From Hymenobacter cellulosivorans (GTDB taxonomy: Bacteria > Bacteroidota > Bacteroidia > Cytophagales > Hymenobacteraceae), in contig NZ_CP095049.1 in NCBI RefSeq assembly GCF_022919135.1, positions 4,282,501-4,346,500 of the forward strand: a stretch of 64,000 nt of DNA, given 5' to 3'. The notes beneath the pieces are model-generated. The model made no database searches and was not told the DNA's origin. It worked only from the letters and a program-made list of their open reading frames with translations. Shown here piece by piece: positions 17,401 to 24,735 of this stretch. Position numbers and translations under genes: made by a program. Position 1 is the first letter of the stretch. Every line of letters starts with the position of its first letter.

Positions 17401-17491
17401 CCGCTACACCCTCAATCCCGCCAAGGCCGAGCTCATGTACTTTCCCACCCGCTTCGGCCGCAGCGCCAGCAAGCAGGTGCGGGTCGAGTAA
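11438..17491 (+). CDS. Alpha-2-macroglobulin-family protein with inserted carboxypeptidase-regulatory and TonB-plug module
   Basis: A 2017-aa exported protein with signal peptide MPRLLLFALYFLLPIAAQAQ. The N-terminal half holds macroglobulin-type beta-sandwich domains (WTSYVALSKPKYRPTGDTLRL is MG2-like). At about residues 1148-1225 a carboxypeptidase-regulatory-like domain appears (VHGQVTDRSSGEGLPGVTVL). A SusC-style plug domain follows at about 1229-1341 (SEVVVVGYGTE, PLIILDGLPFNGRL, AANGVLFITTKAS). The macroglobulin core then resumes (NFRDYAWWRPTLVTD). The thioester motif CNEQ is at 1567-1570. Macroglobulins trap proteases or bind surfaces covalently; the plug module normally seals TonB-dependent transporters. 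No 22-strand barrel follows, so this is not a transporter. The upstream in-frame extension is rejected because it would precede the signal peptide. A hairpin at 17515-17567 follows. Confidence 0.9.
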   Translation: MPRLLLFALYFLLPIAAQAQQRLATARQRSYLTKVFRLTDEQTRHLYTHSLAAARPDFFTQPVDSFPSDSARQARPLAPGYYLVAHTEGAQLVYWLRAETDREVVVVDNQIDLTLVVRDSLGRLLDDARVELACRPVPYDPATRAYRLANTRRSGLLAVTQAGRTTFHVVENQASTSSYWQQQQPLARRIWWRSQRIVFGFPLGYLTKPVWSLGRDLKHASHAYFGPVGLLRSAFSEDVRDERQRRRDEQEEQRWTSYVALSKPKYRPTGDTLRLKVRLLRRPHGRPGREALTLWLGGGYGQPEKKIALLRPGRPGSYEYTLPLTDTLGLRADTRVGFRLENRREQTLASGNFQLEDYELKSTRYTLRLAEKEHRRGQPQAVFLRGTDSNELNLLDARVRLSVTPSSPLGPFPQRQAFLPDTLWTRSQALDATGETRLNLPATIFPAAEFSYAVRAVFLNADNERRVETTTVPYGLDPGKLHVELVGDSVRMTYLVQGKSVPHPAHLEISNGRELGSGSLFAGSVQLPLLLPVDPRADTYELTDAENRSTELTLDEINAGLAVRSDRTHDSIFISVENPRRLPFWYFVYRGNTLARRGYGTDLQLNTTAPGPEAWSVSVHYLWGEKLRTAEYSIPLPQRQLVVRAEQPEVAYPGQKIRLQYTVTDGGGRPLSGVDLTSYAYTSKFGQAKIEQEIPSFEPRVVGRRSKRRFALKDGFENSSSAAGRQLLPWAQWRHQLGLDSLRFYQFLYPESGAFYQYEPAPGGLTQLAPFVVDSGRVQPPVAVYLDGVPVYVHEVNQHEPYALVAEPGFHTLSIRTATRLVTMHDVYVRHLHKLTLSIDLNQPCAELTVEKRRPLLTPEEKLALTRSLLVMDAAYSYGSLRQGNVLRPVSRNSYHSVDSYSLSGPFRPDSVLLRRSDGLRRSFLFEPLYHYYFAPGLVKMTSLDPNTHSRLFNSLHSAGFPGVLPLADFALTEAAFKARYLPANTTWTPAPRLPRYNFQTPLTTPAAQGRLEVRLPPRPADAGPSYRFPNVAYLLLTRPGNATFYRLQPNLSLVHALAAGRYRVAVLLEDSTSLLPAEDVTIRPDGVTYFQLRLTDRQPGAALRRRISRLLPGFEVKDWSLVTSEEELKKAKRTIAVTQYSQPQPGWRTVHGQVTDRSSGEGLPGVTVLVKGTTLGVSTDADGTYALQVPNESSILTFSSVGYITAERPATYNEVNVGLTGDTKQLSEVVVVGYGTETQRRSVSYSVATMSNQLAGKAAGVHPGRAAPGDSPTVTIRGIVAQPAGAQPLIILDGLPFNGRLEDVSPDNIAAVKLLKGPAATATYGAQAANGVLFITTKASSAGNDPAGRDTRLALRRNFRDYAWWRPTLVTDAQGRASTEVQLPDDITGWDTFVLGSDNHGRVGSATQLLRSFKALLAGLAVPRFLIEGDQTQVLGKTLNYAPDSTQVSTGFSVAGVARPRRSHVVSSAILDTLSLTAPTGQDSLLVSYDLRQAGGYADGEQRPIPVLRAGTRENIGAFAILAANDTTLTLPFDPKLGPVTVRLESDALPVLLSEIQHLQAYAYLCNEQAASKLKALLLEKQIRTVRQEPFKGERSINFLIRKLLDGRHQPENLLWGTWAKSEVSPWATTHVLEALLAAEQAGYKVRLERDKLQQYLLQELDNHLTAKPTPELLRRTWYYQSDDDLIRLLRVLHQLGTTTDYRTYVTRLERSYKGRQPLDRYLALTQLRQQLQLPYQLDSLRRYRLRTQLGGVFYADTLHQSSYYRYLLRTSVGSTLLAYRLLRAQGGHEPELTRIRLYLLNLRRTDHWTSTYEAAQILETIGPDLLAAGQPATLAKVELTGATTQQLSTFPQQLTLPATADPLTLRKTGLLPVYATAYQTRWNPAPEATAAPFTVKTELAGQSGQRVNLRAGQPAELVVTVNVQAEARYVLLEVPIPAGCSYGDNKAGNYFEVHREYLRHQTGIFIDRLPVGKHTFRIALQPRYRGRYTLNPAKAELMYFPTRFGRSASKQVRVE

Positions 17492-17514
17492 ACATAGAAC
17501 ATAGCGCATAGCAC

Positions 17515-17567
17515 GTACGGCGGCAAACCGGGCCCGGCAGTTTCGCCGGCTGGGTTTGCCGCCGTAC
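17515..17567 (+). terminator. Terminator after the macroglobulin gene
   Basis: A 15-bp perfect stem (GTACGGCGGCAAACC / GGTTTGCCGCCGTAC) encloses a smaller GC-rich hairpin and is followed by TTTTACTT. The preceding bases 17491-17513 are a short degenerate CATAG-type repeat. Confidence 0.8.
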
Positions 17568-17637
17568 TTTTACTTGTGTGTTGCCGCAGCCAACCACCTG
17601 GGCTGCGCTACGTTTTGTTGGTTTCCTTCTTTTCCGA

Positions 17638-18348
17638 ATGCCCCAGTTGCTTATCGACGACCTGCGTATCGAGGTCGTCCGCAAGAATATTCGCAGCCTG
17701 CGCCTGACCGTATACGCCCCCGACGGGCGGGTGCGGGTAGCCGCCCCGCTGCGCACAGCCGATGCCGCCATTCACGCTTTCGTATCGGCCCGCCGTGCCT
17801 GGATTCGCAAGCATCAGGAGCAGTTTGCCGCCCGGGAACAGCCCGCCGAACTGGAATACGTATCGGGCGAAACCCACTTCTACCAGGGCCAGCCCTACGA
17901 ATTGCGTGTGCACGAAACGGCGGCCGGGCCGCTGCGGGTAAAGCTGCTGGAAGACGGCTTTCTGGACTTATTTGCCCCGGCCGGCAGCACGCGGGAGCAG
18001 CGCGAAAAAGCCCTGCACAGCTGGTACCGGGCCCGCCTGAAAGAGCAGCTCCCCGCCCTGGCGGCCCGCTGGGAGCCGGTGGTGGGCAAGCAGGCGGCGG
18101 AGTGGGGCATCAAGCTGATGCGCACCCGCTGGGGCACCTGCAGCATCCGGGCCCGCCGCATCTGGCTCAATCTGGAACTCATTAAGCAGCCCCCGCACTG
18201 CCTCGATTACGTGGTAGTGCACGAGCTGGTGCATTTGCACGAGCGGTTGCACAACGCCCGCTTCTGGGGGTTGATGGACCAGTTTATGCCCGACTGGCAA
18301 GTGGCCAAGCAGGCCCTGCGCTCTGTCCACCTCAAACCCTGCGGCTAA
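17638..18348 (+). CDS. YgjP/SprT-like zinc metallopeptidase (DUF45)
   Basis: A 236-aa cytoplasmic protein. The zinc-protease motif VVVHELVHLHERLHNARFW contains HELVH, with a downstream His and Glu/Asp as in YgjP-like peptidases, and the family-typical RTRWGTCSIRARRIWLNLEL precedes it. No signal peptide. The ATG at 17638 (MPQLLIDDL) is chosen over an in-frame GTG at 17578, which would add an atypical leader. It stands alone between the macroglobulin terminator and an ABC-F gene. Length (about 235 aa) fits the family; the physiological substrate is not established. Confidence 0.9.
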   Translation: MPQLLIDDLRIEVVRKNIRSLRLTVYAPDGRVRVAAPLRTADAAIHAFVSARRAWIRKHQEQFAAREQPAELEYVSGETHFYQGQPYELRVHETAAGPLRVKLLEDGFLDLFAPAGSTREQREKALHSWYRARLKEQLPALAARWEPVVGKQAAEWGIKLMRTRWGTCSIRARRIWLNLELIKQPPHCLDYVVVHELVHLHERLHNARFWGLMDQFMPDWQVAKQALRSVHLKPCG

Positions 18349-18499
18349 GTACGCCCGTGCCGCATTTCCGGAAAAAAGTTACTTTTGGCCCGTTAACCAC
18401 CTACGATTCGCACTTGTAATAGCCCGTTTCTTCCGCCGCAACCCGAGTAGCCCGCCCTTTGTGGCCGCGCTATATCCGTGTACTCCTTCGAAGAAAACC

Positions 18500-20089
18500 G
18501 TGCTGGTATTACAGAATCTTAGCTACAGCCATCCAAATCAGGATGTGCTCTTCGACGGCCTGCAGCTGGCCCTCGAACCCCACCACAAGAGTGCCCTAGT
18601 GGGCAACAACGGCGCCGGCAAGTCGACGCTGCTCCGCCTCCTGGCCGGCCTGCTGCCGCCCACGGCCGGGCGCATCAGCACCGATAGTGCGCCATATTAC
18701 GTGCCCCAGCACTTCGGCCAGTACAACCATCTGACCCTGGCCCAGGCCCTGGGCGTGGCCGACAAGCTTACGGCCCTGCACCAGATTCTGGCCGGCGAGG
18801 CCACCGAGGCTGCTATGGCCGTGCTCGACGACGATTGGACGCTGGAGGAACGCTGCCACGAAGCCCTGGCTTATTGGCAGCTCGCGGCCTTGCCCCTGAC
18901 TCAGCCCCTGGCCGAGCTCAGCGGCGGGCAGAAAACCAAGGTTTTCCTGGCGGGCCTGAACATTCACCGGCCCGAGCTGGTCTTGCTCGACGAGCCCAGC
19001 AACCACCTCGACACGGCCGGCCGCCAGCTGCTCTACGACTACATCCAAACGACTAGCAGCACCCTGCTGGTGGTAAGCCACGACCGGCAGCTGCTCAACC
19101 TGCTCGACTCGGTATACGAGCTCAGCCCGCGCGGCCTGACGCTCTACGGCGGCAACTACGACTTTTATGCCGAGCAGAAGCAGCTCGAAAACCAGGCCCT
19201 GGCCCAGGAAGTGCACAGCCGGGAAAAGCAGCTGCGCAAGGCCCGGGAAGTGGCGCGCCAGGCGCTGGAGCGCAAGCAGAAGCAGGATGCCCGGGGCCGC
19301 AAAAATCAGGACAAGGCCGGCCTGCCCGCCATTGTGCTCAACACCATGCGCAATAACGCCGAGAACAGCACGGCCCGGTTGCAGGGGCAGCACACCGAGA
19401 AAACCGGCCAGTTGGCCCAGGAACTCACCGACCTGCGCCGGGAGCTGCCCGCCGCAGATAAAATGAAGTTTGGCTTCGACAACTCGGCCTTGCACGCGGG
19501 CAAAGTGCTGGTGACGGCCGAAGCGGTCAACTTCACGTATCCTGTCGGCCCGCCGCTCTGGCCCCAGCCACTAAGCTTACAGATTCGGAGCGGGGAGCGA
19601 ATTGCGCTGCGGGGCTCCAACGGCGCGGGCAAAACCACCCTGATCCGGCTACTGCTGGGCCCGGCCGCGCCCACCCAGGGCACGGTGCAGCGCGCCGCCT
19701 GCCGGGCTGTGTATATCGACCAGGATTACTCTCTACTGCCCGCCCAAGGCACACTCTACGAGCTGGCCCAGCACTTCAACCAAGCGGCCATGCCCGAGCA
19801 TGAAGTCAAGATCCGGCTGGCCCGCTTCCTGTTTGGCAAGGACACCTGGGACCAGCCCGGCCAGAGCCTGAGCGGGGGTGAGAAAATGCGGCTGGCCTTG
19901 TGCGGCCTCACCCTGAGCCAGCAGGCTCCCGATTTGATTGTGCTCGACGAGCCCACCAATAACCTGGACTTACAGAACATTGCCATTCTCACCGCAGCCC
20001 TCAACGAATACGCCGGCACCCTGCTGGTCGTCTCGCACGACGCGGCGTTTCTGGCCGATATCGGCGTGGCCCGCACTATTGCTTTGTAG
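18500..20089 (+). CDS. ABC-F family ATP-binding protein
   Basis: A 529-aa soluble protein with two ABC ATPase domains: Walker A GNNGAGKS and signature LSGGQ in the first, Walker A GSNGAGKT and LSGGE in the second, with Walker B VLLDEPSNHLD and VLDEPTNNLD. A basic helical linker between them (SREKQLRKAREVARQALERKQKQ) matches the ABC-F P-site tip region. ABC-F proteins act on ribosomes, in translation rescue or antibiotic target protection; there are no membrane domains. No ATG fits the N-terminus. GTG 18500 (encoding MLVLQNLSYSH) is preferred to the GTG at 18461 because ABC domains usually begin this close to the start. The 3' end overlaps the convergent gene by 14 bp. The subfamily cannot be assigned by eye. 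Confidence 0.92.
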   Translation: MLVLQNLSYSHPNQDVLFDGLQLALEPHHKSALVGNNGAGKSTLLRLLAGLLPPTAGRISTDSAPYYVPQHFGQYNHLTLAQALGVADKLTALHQILAGEATEAAMAVLDDDWTLEERCHEALAYWQLAALPLTQPLAELSGGQKTKVFLAGLNIHRPELVLLDEPSNHLDTAGRQLLYDYIQTTSSTLLVVSHDRQLLNLLDSVYELSPRGLTLYGGNYDFYAEQKQLENQALAQEVHSREKQLRKAREVARQALERKQKQDARGRKNQDKAGLPAIVLNTMRNNAENSTARLQGQHTEKTGQLAQELTDLRRELPAADKMKFGFDNSALHAGKVLVTAEAVNFTYPVGPPLWPQPLSLQIRSGERIALRGSNGAGKTTLIRLLLGPAAPTQGTVQRAACRAVYIDQDYSLLPAQGTLYELAQHFNQAAMPEHEVKIRLARFLFGKDTWDQPGQSLSGGEKMRLALCGLTLSQQAPDLIVLDEPTNNLDLQNIAILTAALNEYAGTLLVVSHDAAFLADIGVARTIAL

Positions 20090-20855
20090 GGGGTTGGGGC
20101 CGGGCGGCCCGGTGCTTGACCTGGGCTACCTCGTCATCGAGCCGCCCCACGATGCTGACGGGCTGGGGCAGGTCTTCGCGAAAGGCGAAGCCGTGAAACT
20201 GCCCGTAAATGCGCTGGTTGACTTCCCGGGTCAGGGCCGAATCCAGCTGCAGGCCGCGGGCAGTGTGCTCGTAGAACAGCAGCGGGTTGTAGCTGGTCAC
20301 GGGCTGCCCCGAGGGTTCCTCCCAGGTTTCGAAAAAGCTTCCGTAGCCGGCAAATTCCAGGGCGGGGTCCTGGTCAAGGTTGGCGGCCGGGGCCACAAAC
20401 ACCGGCACGTCGTGCTGGCCCGCCAGCTTGCCGCCCCGGATTCGGAAAACCCGGCCCCGGCTCATGCCCGGCCGGCCGTTCACTTCGACCAGCAGGTCGT
20501 GGCCGCCGGCTGGGTTGCGAAGCAGAATCGGGTAGAATTTCTCGTTGAGCTCGTAATCGGCGCTGGTATCCCGCACCAGCACCCGGCCATCCTTGAGCAG
20601 CGTGAGCGAGGAGAATAGGACAAAGTCCTCCAGCTCTTCGGCCTTCCGCAGCTGCAGGCACAAGCCATCCGGCAAGGACACCTCCCGCACCGCCGCGCCG
20701 GGGCCCGGCGGAATTTGGGGGTTGACCGGAGCCCGCCGGTCGGCGGGCTTCGGCACAGTTGGGGGCGCACTGAAGCTCTCATTCCGGCCGCCGGACTCGC
20801 AGTTGACCAGGCCAAGCACGATAGCGAGAACAACAAGGATTCGGGGCGGGAGCAT
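20076..20855 (-). CDS. Putative lipoprotein of unknown function
   Basis: A 259-aa protein with a lipoprotein signal (LPPRILVVLAIVLGLVNCES, lipobox LVNC). The mature part is not recognised; it has a proline-rich linker after the lipidated Cys and then a beta-rich domain with stretches such as HDLLVEVNGRPGMSRGRVFRI and DQDPALEFAGYGSFFETWE. Such Asp-rich beta repeats recall VCBS/FG-GAP-like propeller blades, but too few are visible to claim this. ATG 20855 is preferred to a TTG at 20864. The last 14 bp overlap the convergent ABC-F gene, so transcripts would be complementary at their ends. Gene reality is well supported, function unknown. Confidence 0.75.
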   Translation of the reverse strand: MLPPRILVVLAIVLGLVNCESGGRNESFSAPPTVPKPADRRAPVNPQIPPGPGAAVREVSLPDGLCLQLRKAEELEDFVLFSSLTLLKDGRVLVRDTSADYELNEKFYPILLRNPAGGHDLLVEVNGRPGMSRGRVFRIRGGKLAGQHDVPVFVAPAANLDQDPALEFAGYGSFFETWEEPSGQPVTSYNPLLFYEHTARGLQLDSALTREVNQRIYGQFHGFAFREDLPQPVSIVGRLDDEVAQVKHRAARPQPPTKQ

Positions 20856-20977
20856 AGGGGCCAACTAGGCCGCAAACATAGCAAAAGTTGCCCCGGCCCC
20901 ACCCGCCTTGTCTGGCCTCGTGTACCGTGACTCCGGCTTTTTTCCTGCTGTCCGCCGGCCTGCTTGCGCTTACTGCC

Positions 20978-21349
20978 TTAAACCGCTGCCTCGCTCACCG
21001 GCAGAAACGCCGACCGGTCGCGCACGAAGGCGGCAATCCAGACCAGGCTCAGGATAACGGCCGCGGGCACGGCGGTGTGGGCGTGCGAGAGGTCGACGGC
21101 AATGGCCCCGGCGAAGTAGCTGGTGAGCAGCAGCAAGCCCAGCTTCATGGTTTTGGGGTAGATAAACAGGGCCGTAAATATGAGCTCCATCAAACCCAGC
21201 ACGGGCATGTACTCCACCATGTGGGCTGCGGTGAGGCCTTGGCGCACTTCTTCGGCGCCGGTGAGCTTCATGATACCGCTGGCAATAATCATCAGGGCGG
21301 GTACGGCCGTAACCAGGCCAGTAAGCAGGGCTTTCTTGTTGAGTGGCAT
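20978..21349 (-). CDS. DoxX-family membrane protein
   Basis: A 123-aa protein with four predicted membrane helices (ALLTGLVTAVPALMIIASGI, MVEYMPVLGLMELIFTALFI, LGLLLLTSYFAGAIAVD, AAVILSLVWIAAFVRD). The SGIMKLTG and YFAGAIAVDLSH patterns are typical of the DoxX/DoxX-like group, linked in several bacteria to redox or quinone stress. ATG 21349 (MPLNKKALL) is chosen because longer starts would cover the intergenic regulatory palindrome. It is divergent from an HxlR-type regulator; this pairing is common and suggests that the regulator represses it. Confidence 0.88.
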   Translation of the reverse strand: MPLNKKALLTGLVTAVPALMIIASGIMKLTGAEEVRQGLTAAHMVEYMPVLGLMELIFTALFIYPKTMKLGLLLLTSYFAGAIAVDLSHAHTAVPAAVILSLVWIAAFVRDRSAFLPVSEAAV

Positions 21350-21456
21350 AGCAGTAAAGGGCAGCAGATGCCCGGTTGTCTCCGGCCGTCGATGGCCGGG
21401 GAAGTAGTGTAAAGATGGCGCCAGCCGGGTATAATCCGGATAGTGGTTTCCCAAAG

Positions 21457-21468
21457 GATACCGGTATC
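21457..21468. promoter_or_regulatory. Candidate operator for the HxlR-type regulator
   Basis: A perfect 12-bp palindrome, GATACCGGTATC, lies in the 158-bp gap between the divergent doxX-like and hxlR-like genes, about 40 bp before the regulator start. A related shorter palindrome (ATCCGGAT) occurs about 25 bp to the left. Sites of this kind between such pairs usually bind the dimeric regulator. Binding is inferred. Confidence 0.55.
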
Positions 21469-21507
21469 TTGGAAGCTACCTACCTGATTTCTAACGACCT
21501 TTCGCTC

Positions 21508-21927
21508 ATGGTTTACCCTCCGCCCCACACCTCAGCCGCTACCTGCACCACGGCCATGCGCTCCGTGCGCGACGCCCTCGACTTACTTGGCGGCAAGTGG
21601 AAGCTGCCCATCATCCTGGGGTTGAGCGAGGGCCCCAAGCGCTTCAAACAATTGCAGCGCGACGTAACGGGCATCACGGCCAAAATGCTCAGCAAGGAAC
21701 TCAAAGAACTGGAAATGAACGGCCTGCTCACCCGCCACGTCCAGGCCGACACGGTGCCCGTGGCCGTGACCTACACCCTGGCGCCCTACGGCACAACGCT
21801 CTACCCCGTCATCGGGGCCCTGCACAACTGGGGCCAGCTGCACCGCCACCGCATCATGCACACGGGAGAAGACGGGCACCCGGCTCCCAGCGTACCCGAA
21901 GCTGCGGCTGTACCCAACGTGGCGTAG
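21508..21927 (+). CDS. HxlR-family winged-helix transcriptional regulator
   Basis: A 139-aa regulator with the hallmark HxlR/MarR-like order: an N-terminal Cys region (TSAATCTTAMRSV), the WKLPIILGL helix, FKQLQRDVTGITAKMLSKEL recognition region and the wing TYTLAPYGTTLYPV. Many HxlR proteins sense electrophiles or oxidants through an N-terminal cysteine; Cys13 here is in the usual place. ATG 21508 (MVYPPPHTS) is chosen because longer frames would cross the intergenic palindrome. It is divergent from the DoxX-like gene and probably controls it and itself. Confidence 0.92.
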   Translation: MVYPPPHTSAATCTTAMRSVRDALDLLGGKWKLPIILGLSEGPKRFKQLQRDVTGITAKMLSKELKELEMNGLLTRHVQADTVPVAVTYTLAPYGTTLYPVIGALHNWGQLHRHRIMHTGEDGHPAPSVPEAAAVPNVA

Positions 21928-22150
21928 TGCGTTGGCAAAACCGGTTTTCCAGGCTGGCCTTGCTGGGGGTAAACTCCGCTGCACATTGAAATAATCCGGG
22001 ACGCATACCGTATAAAAAGAATATCAGCAGCTAGGAAAGAGGATTATAGCCGGAGAGCAGCAAGTAAAGTAGCGTAACCTTGCTTACTTTTGTGGTTTCC
22101 ATTGGTTCTTCTCCTGCATTCCTCCGGCTTCGGCCTTTCTCTGCCTGCCT

Positions 22151-24115
22151 ATGAAGTTTTTGCTGACGCTGGTACTGACCGTAGGCTGGCTGAAGCTGTT
22201 GGCGCAGGAGGCTCCGGAATCCCGGCAGACGTATACCGACGGGAAAGGCCGCTTCCAGCTCAGCTACCCCACGGCCTGGCAGCGGCAGCGCAGCGAGGAC
22301 CGACGTCAGGTGGCCTTTTACGCCGGCAGTGCCCGGCAGCACCCCATCGTAACGCTCACCATACGCCCCGACGGGCCGCCCGCCGCCCTACTGGGCCGTC
22401 AGGATTCGGTGTGGAGCCGCATTCAGCACCTTTCCCGGGCCCAGGTGCTGCGCCTCGAACAGCACGAGGCCACCGACTACGCCGAGGTCCGCTACCACTA
22501 CACCTTCGCGCCCGACCAGAGCTCGGCCGACCGGACCCGGGTGCTGGGCCGCCGGCTCTGGCACAACGGAACCGAGTTTGACCTGGAGTACCGGGCCGCC
22601 GACCAGGACAACCGGTACTTGACCGAGGCCGAGGAGCTGGTTGAGTCCTTCGACTTTACCCAAGCCGCCCCGGCCGCGGCTTCCCCTACCGGGCAGTGCG
22701 ACGACAAGATGTACGGCATTGCGGCCCTGCGCATTCGCGGCGACCTGTGGGAAGATGACTGCCGCACGATTCACGAGTTTAGATCCAACGACCTGAGCGC
22801 GCCGCCCAGAATTCACCGCAACGTGCTGCCCTTTCAGTCCTATGCCCTGGCTAAGGGCTTCGACAACTGCCTCTACTCGGTAACCAAGGCCCCCACCGAC
22901 GCGCCCGAGTACGTGTACCGCTACAACCCGGCCACCCGCCAGGGCCAGTACACCACCTGGCAGCTGCCGGCCCAGGGCCCCGAAACCGTCTGGATATCCG
23001 GAGCCACCGACGAACAGGGCAACCTCTACTTCAGCACCGCCGACGCGGGCAAGCTCGTTAAGATTGACCCGAGCACCGGCACGATAACGGTCGTGTGGGA
23101 ATCGGACCCGCTGCGCAAGGCCGCGTATTATCCCCAAATCGGGTTTGCCGGCGCGGGCTCCCACGGCAACTTCTGCCTCGATGATACGGGCAACATCCTG
23201 CTGGTATACAGCACCGACGGCAGCCTGCTGCGCGTGGATGGAAAGACCTTGCAGCCCGCCGCCGAGCCCATTGCCCTGCAGGGCCTGCCCAAGCGTGGCG
23301 GCTACAGTGACCTGCTGCTCCAACAAGACGAGCAGGGCAACCGCCGCCTCTACCTGGCCGGCCCCAAAGCCCTGTACCAGGTGGATCAGGAACGCCGGCA
23401 GGTGCGTTTGGTACGGCGCGGTACCTATACCGACCTGGCCGGCTGCAACCTGTTTAAGGCCAGTGCAGCACCCAGCACTGCCGCAGCCCCGGCCCCGTCC
23501 GCCCCGGCACTGGCCATCTGGCGGGGGCGGGTGCTCAATGGCATTACCTTTCAGCCCCTGGCCCAGGCCCAGGTGCGGCTGGGCCGGCCCGATGGGGGTG
23601 AAATCAAGGTACCGCTCACGCCCCAGGGCACGTTTGCCATTACCGCCGAGCCCGGCCTGACGTACTCGGCCCACATTCAGCTGCCCGGCTACCTGGCCCT
23701 CGACAGCACCTACACGCCCCCGGCCGGACCCTACGTGCAGGACGTGCTGCTGTATCCGCTGGCCGTGGGCTCGACCTTGCCGCTCGACAACGTGCAGTTC
23801 ACCCAGGGCCAGGCCGTGCTGCTGCCCTCGTCCTTCCCCGCTCTCGACCAGCTGGTGACGCTCATGGGCAAGAACCCGACGATGACCATCGAGCTGCGGG
23901 GCCACACCGACAACCAGGGCGACCCGCAGAAAAACGTGGTGCTCAGCCAGGAACGCGTGGCCGCCGTCAAGACCTATCTGGTAGAGCACGGTGTCGGGTC
24001 CCCGCGTATCACGGGTATCGGGCTGGGTGGGGCTCAACCCCGGGCCAGCAACGCCCGCGAAGCCACCCGCCAGCTCAACCGCCGCGTGGAAGTCCGGGTG
24101 ACGGGCCTGCGCTAA
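22151..24115 (+). CDS. OmpA-family cell-envelope protein with propeller-like and regulatory-like domains
   Basis: A 654-aa exported protein with signal peptide MKFLLTLVLTVGWLKLLAQ. Residues about 30-175 resemble a PsbP/DUF1795-like fold (GRFQLSYPTAWQRQ). Residues about 180-445 contain beta-propeller-like segments (WISGATDEQGNLYFSTADAG, NFCLDDTGNILLVYSTDG). About 455-540 is a carboxypeptidase-regulatory-like beta-sandwich (RGRVLNGITFQPLAQAQVRL). The C-terminus from about 545 is an OmpA domain with the peptidoglycan-binding pattern IELRGHTDNQGDPQKNVVLS and a closing RRVEVRV. It probably sits in the periplasm or outer membrane attached to peptidoglycan. The fusion order is unusual but recalls other Bacteroidota OmpA proteins. 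A weak hairpin follows at 24199-24215. Confidence 0.88.
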   Translation: MKFLLTLVLTVGWLKLLAQEAPESRQTYTDGKGRFQLSYPTAWQRQRSEDRRQVAFYAGSARQHPIVTLTIRPDGPPAALLGRQDSVWSRIQHLSRAQVLRLEQHEATDYAEVRYHYTFAPDQSSADRTRVLGRRLWHNGTEFDLEYRAADQDNRYLTEAEELVESFDFTQAAPAAASPTGQCDDKMYGIAALRIRGDLWEDDCRTIHEFRSNDLSAPPRIHRNVLPFQSYALAKGFDNCLYSVTKAPTDAPEYVYRYNPATRQGQYTTWQLPAQGPETVWISGATDEQGNLYFSTADAGKLVKIDPSTGTITVVWESDPLRKAAYYPQIGFAGAGSHGNFCLDDTGNILLVYSTDGSLLRVDGKTLQPAAEPIALQGLPKRGGYSDLLLQQDEQGNRRLYLAGPKALYQVDQERRQVRLVRRGTYTDLAGCNLFKASAAPSTAAAPAPSAPALAIWRGRVLNGITFQPLAQAQVRLGRPDGGEIKVPLTPQGTFAITAEPGLTYSAHIQLPGYLALDSTYTPPAGPYVQDVLLYPLAVGSTLPLDNVQFTQGQAVLLPSSFPALDQLVTLMGKNPTMTIELRGHTDNQGDPQKNVVLSQERVAAVKTYLVEHGVGSPRITGIGLGGAQPRASNAREATRQLNRRVEVRVTGLR

Positions 24116-24198
24116 ATAGGAAAGCCCCTGGCCGAGGTAGCTAGGGCCGGTTTCGGTAGATTTACCACTAGGAGCAAGGACTTGCACTGGTCGTAAAA

Positions 24199-24215
24199 GC
24201 CGGGCTAAACCCGGC
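24199..24215 (+). terminator. Weak hairpin after the OmpA-family gene
   Basis: GCCGGG - CTAAA - CCCGGC, a 6-bp GC stem about 85 bp after the stop codon. A T-rich stretch (GGTTTTTCG) follows only 12 bp later, so terminator strength is doubtful. Confidence 0.4.
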
Positions 24216-24264
24216 CAACGGCGGCGGTTTTTCGTTGGAGGTAGTTCACCTCACCGCTTTGTTT

Positions 24265-24717
24265 ATGCTGCCCTTCCTGCTGCGCTTGGTCGTCTGGTTA
24301 CCCTTCATTGCTGCCCCTGCGCCGGACCAAGGTCTGCCGAGCTGGGCCGGAACCTACACCTACGAGGAAAAGCCGGTGAAAGCCCTGGCCGATTACAGCA
24401 TGGCCATGAGCTGGAACCTGACGCTGCGGCCCCAGGCTGGCAGCCTCGGCGGCAACCTGGAAGTAAAAGGCCAGCAGACGTTTATGAAGCTGCAGGTGCG
24501 GGTAAGCGGCACACCCCAGGATGCCCAGGTGATTTTCGTGCGCGGCCTGGAGGGCACCGGCTATGAGCAACTCAAGCCCGGCGCCGTGCTTTTCCGCCTG
24601 CACAAAGACCCCAAAGGCAAGCTGCTGACGTACTGGGGCAAGCTCCAGCCCCGCCTGACCGAAACCTACAAGGACGGGCAGCCGTGCTTCGCGCGTACTG
24701 CGGCAGTGCGCCCGTAG
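24265..24717 (+). CDS. Small exported protein, DUF5991-like
   Basis: A 150-aa protein with an N-terminal hydrophobic export signal (LPFLLRLVVWLPFIAAP) and a compact beta-rich domain starting WAGTYTYEEKPVKALADYSM. The W-x-GTY opening and the AMSWNLTL strand recall small Bacteroidota proteins annotated DUF5991, but this rests on memory of the pattern. ATG 24265 is used; an in-frame TTG at 24235 would add ten residues ahead of the signal. It is convergent with the metallo-beta-lactamase-fold gene, 18 bp away. Function unknown. Confidence 0.65.
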   Translation: MLPFLLRLVVWLPFIAAPAPDQGLPSWAGTYTYEEKPVKALADYSMAMSWNLTLRPQAGSLGGNLEVKGQQTFMKLQVRVSGTPQDAQVIFVRGLEGTGYEQLKPGAVLFRLHKDPKGKLLTYWGKLQPRLTETYKDGQPCFARTAAVRP

Positions 24718-24735
24718 CGCGGAGTGTCGGACTAC

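Noticed and set aside
17491..17513. Degenerate CATAG-type repeats after the macroglobulin gene
   Set aside because: Too short and irregular to call a defined element; the following hairpin explains the region better.
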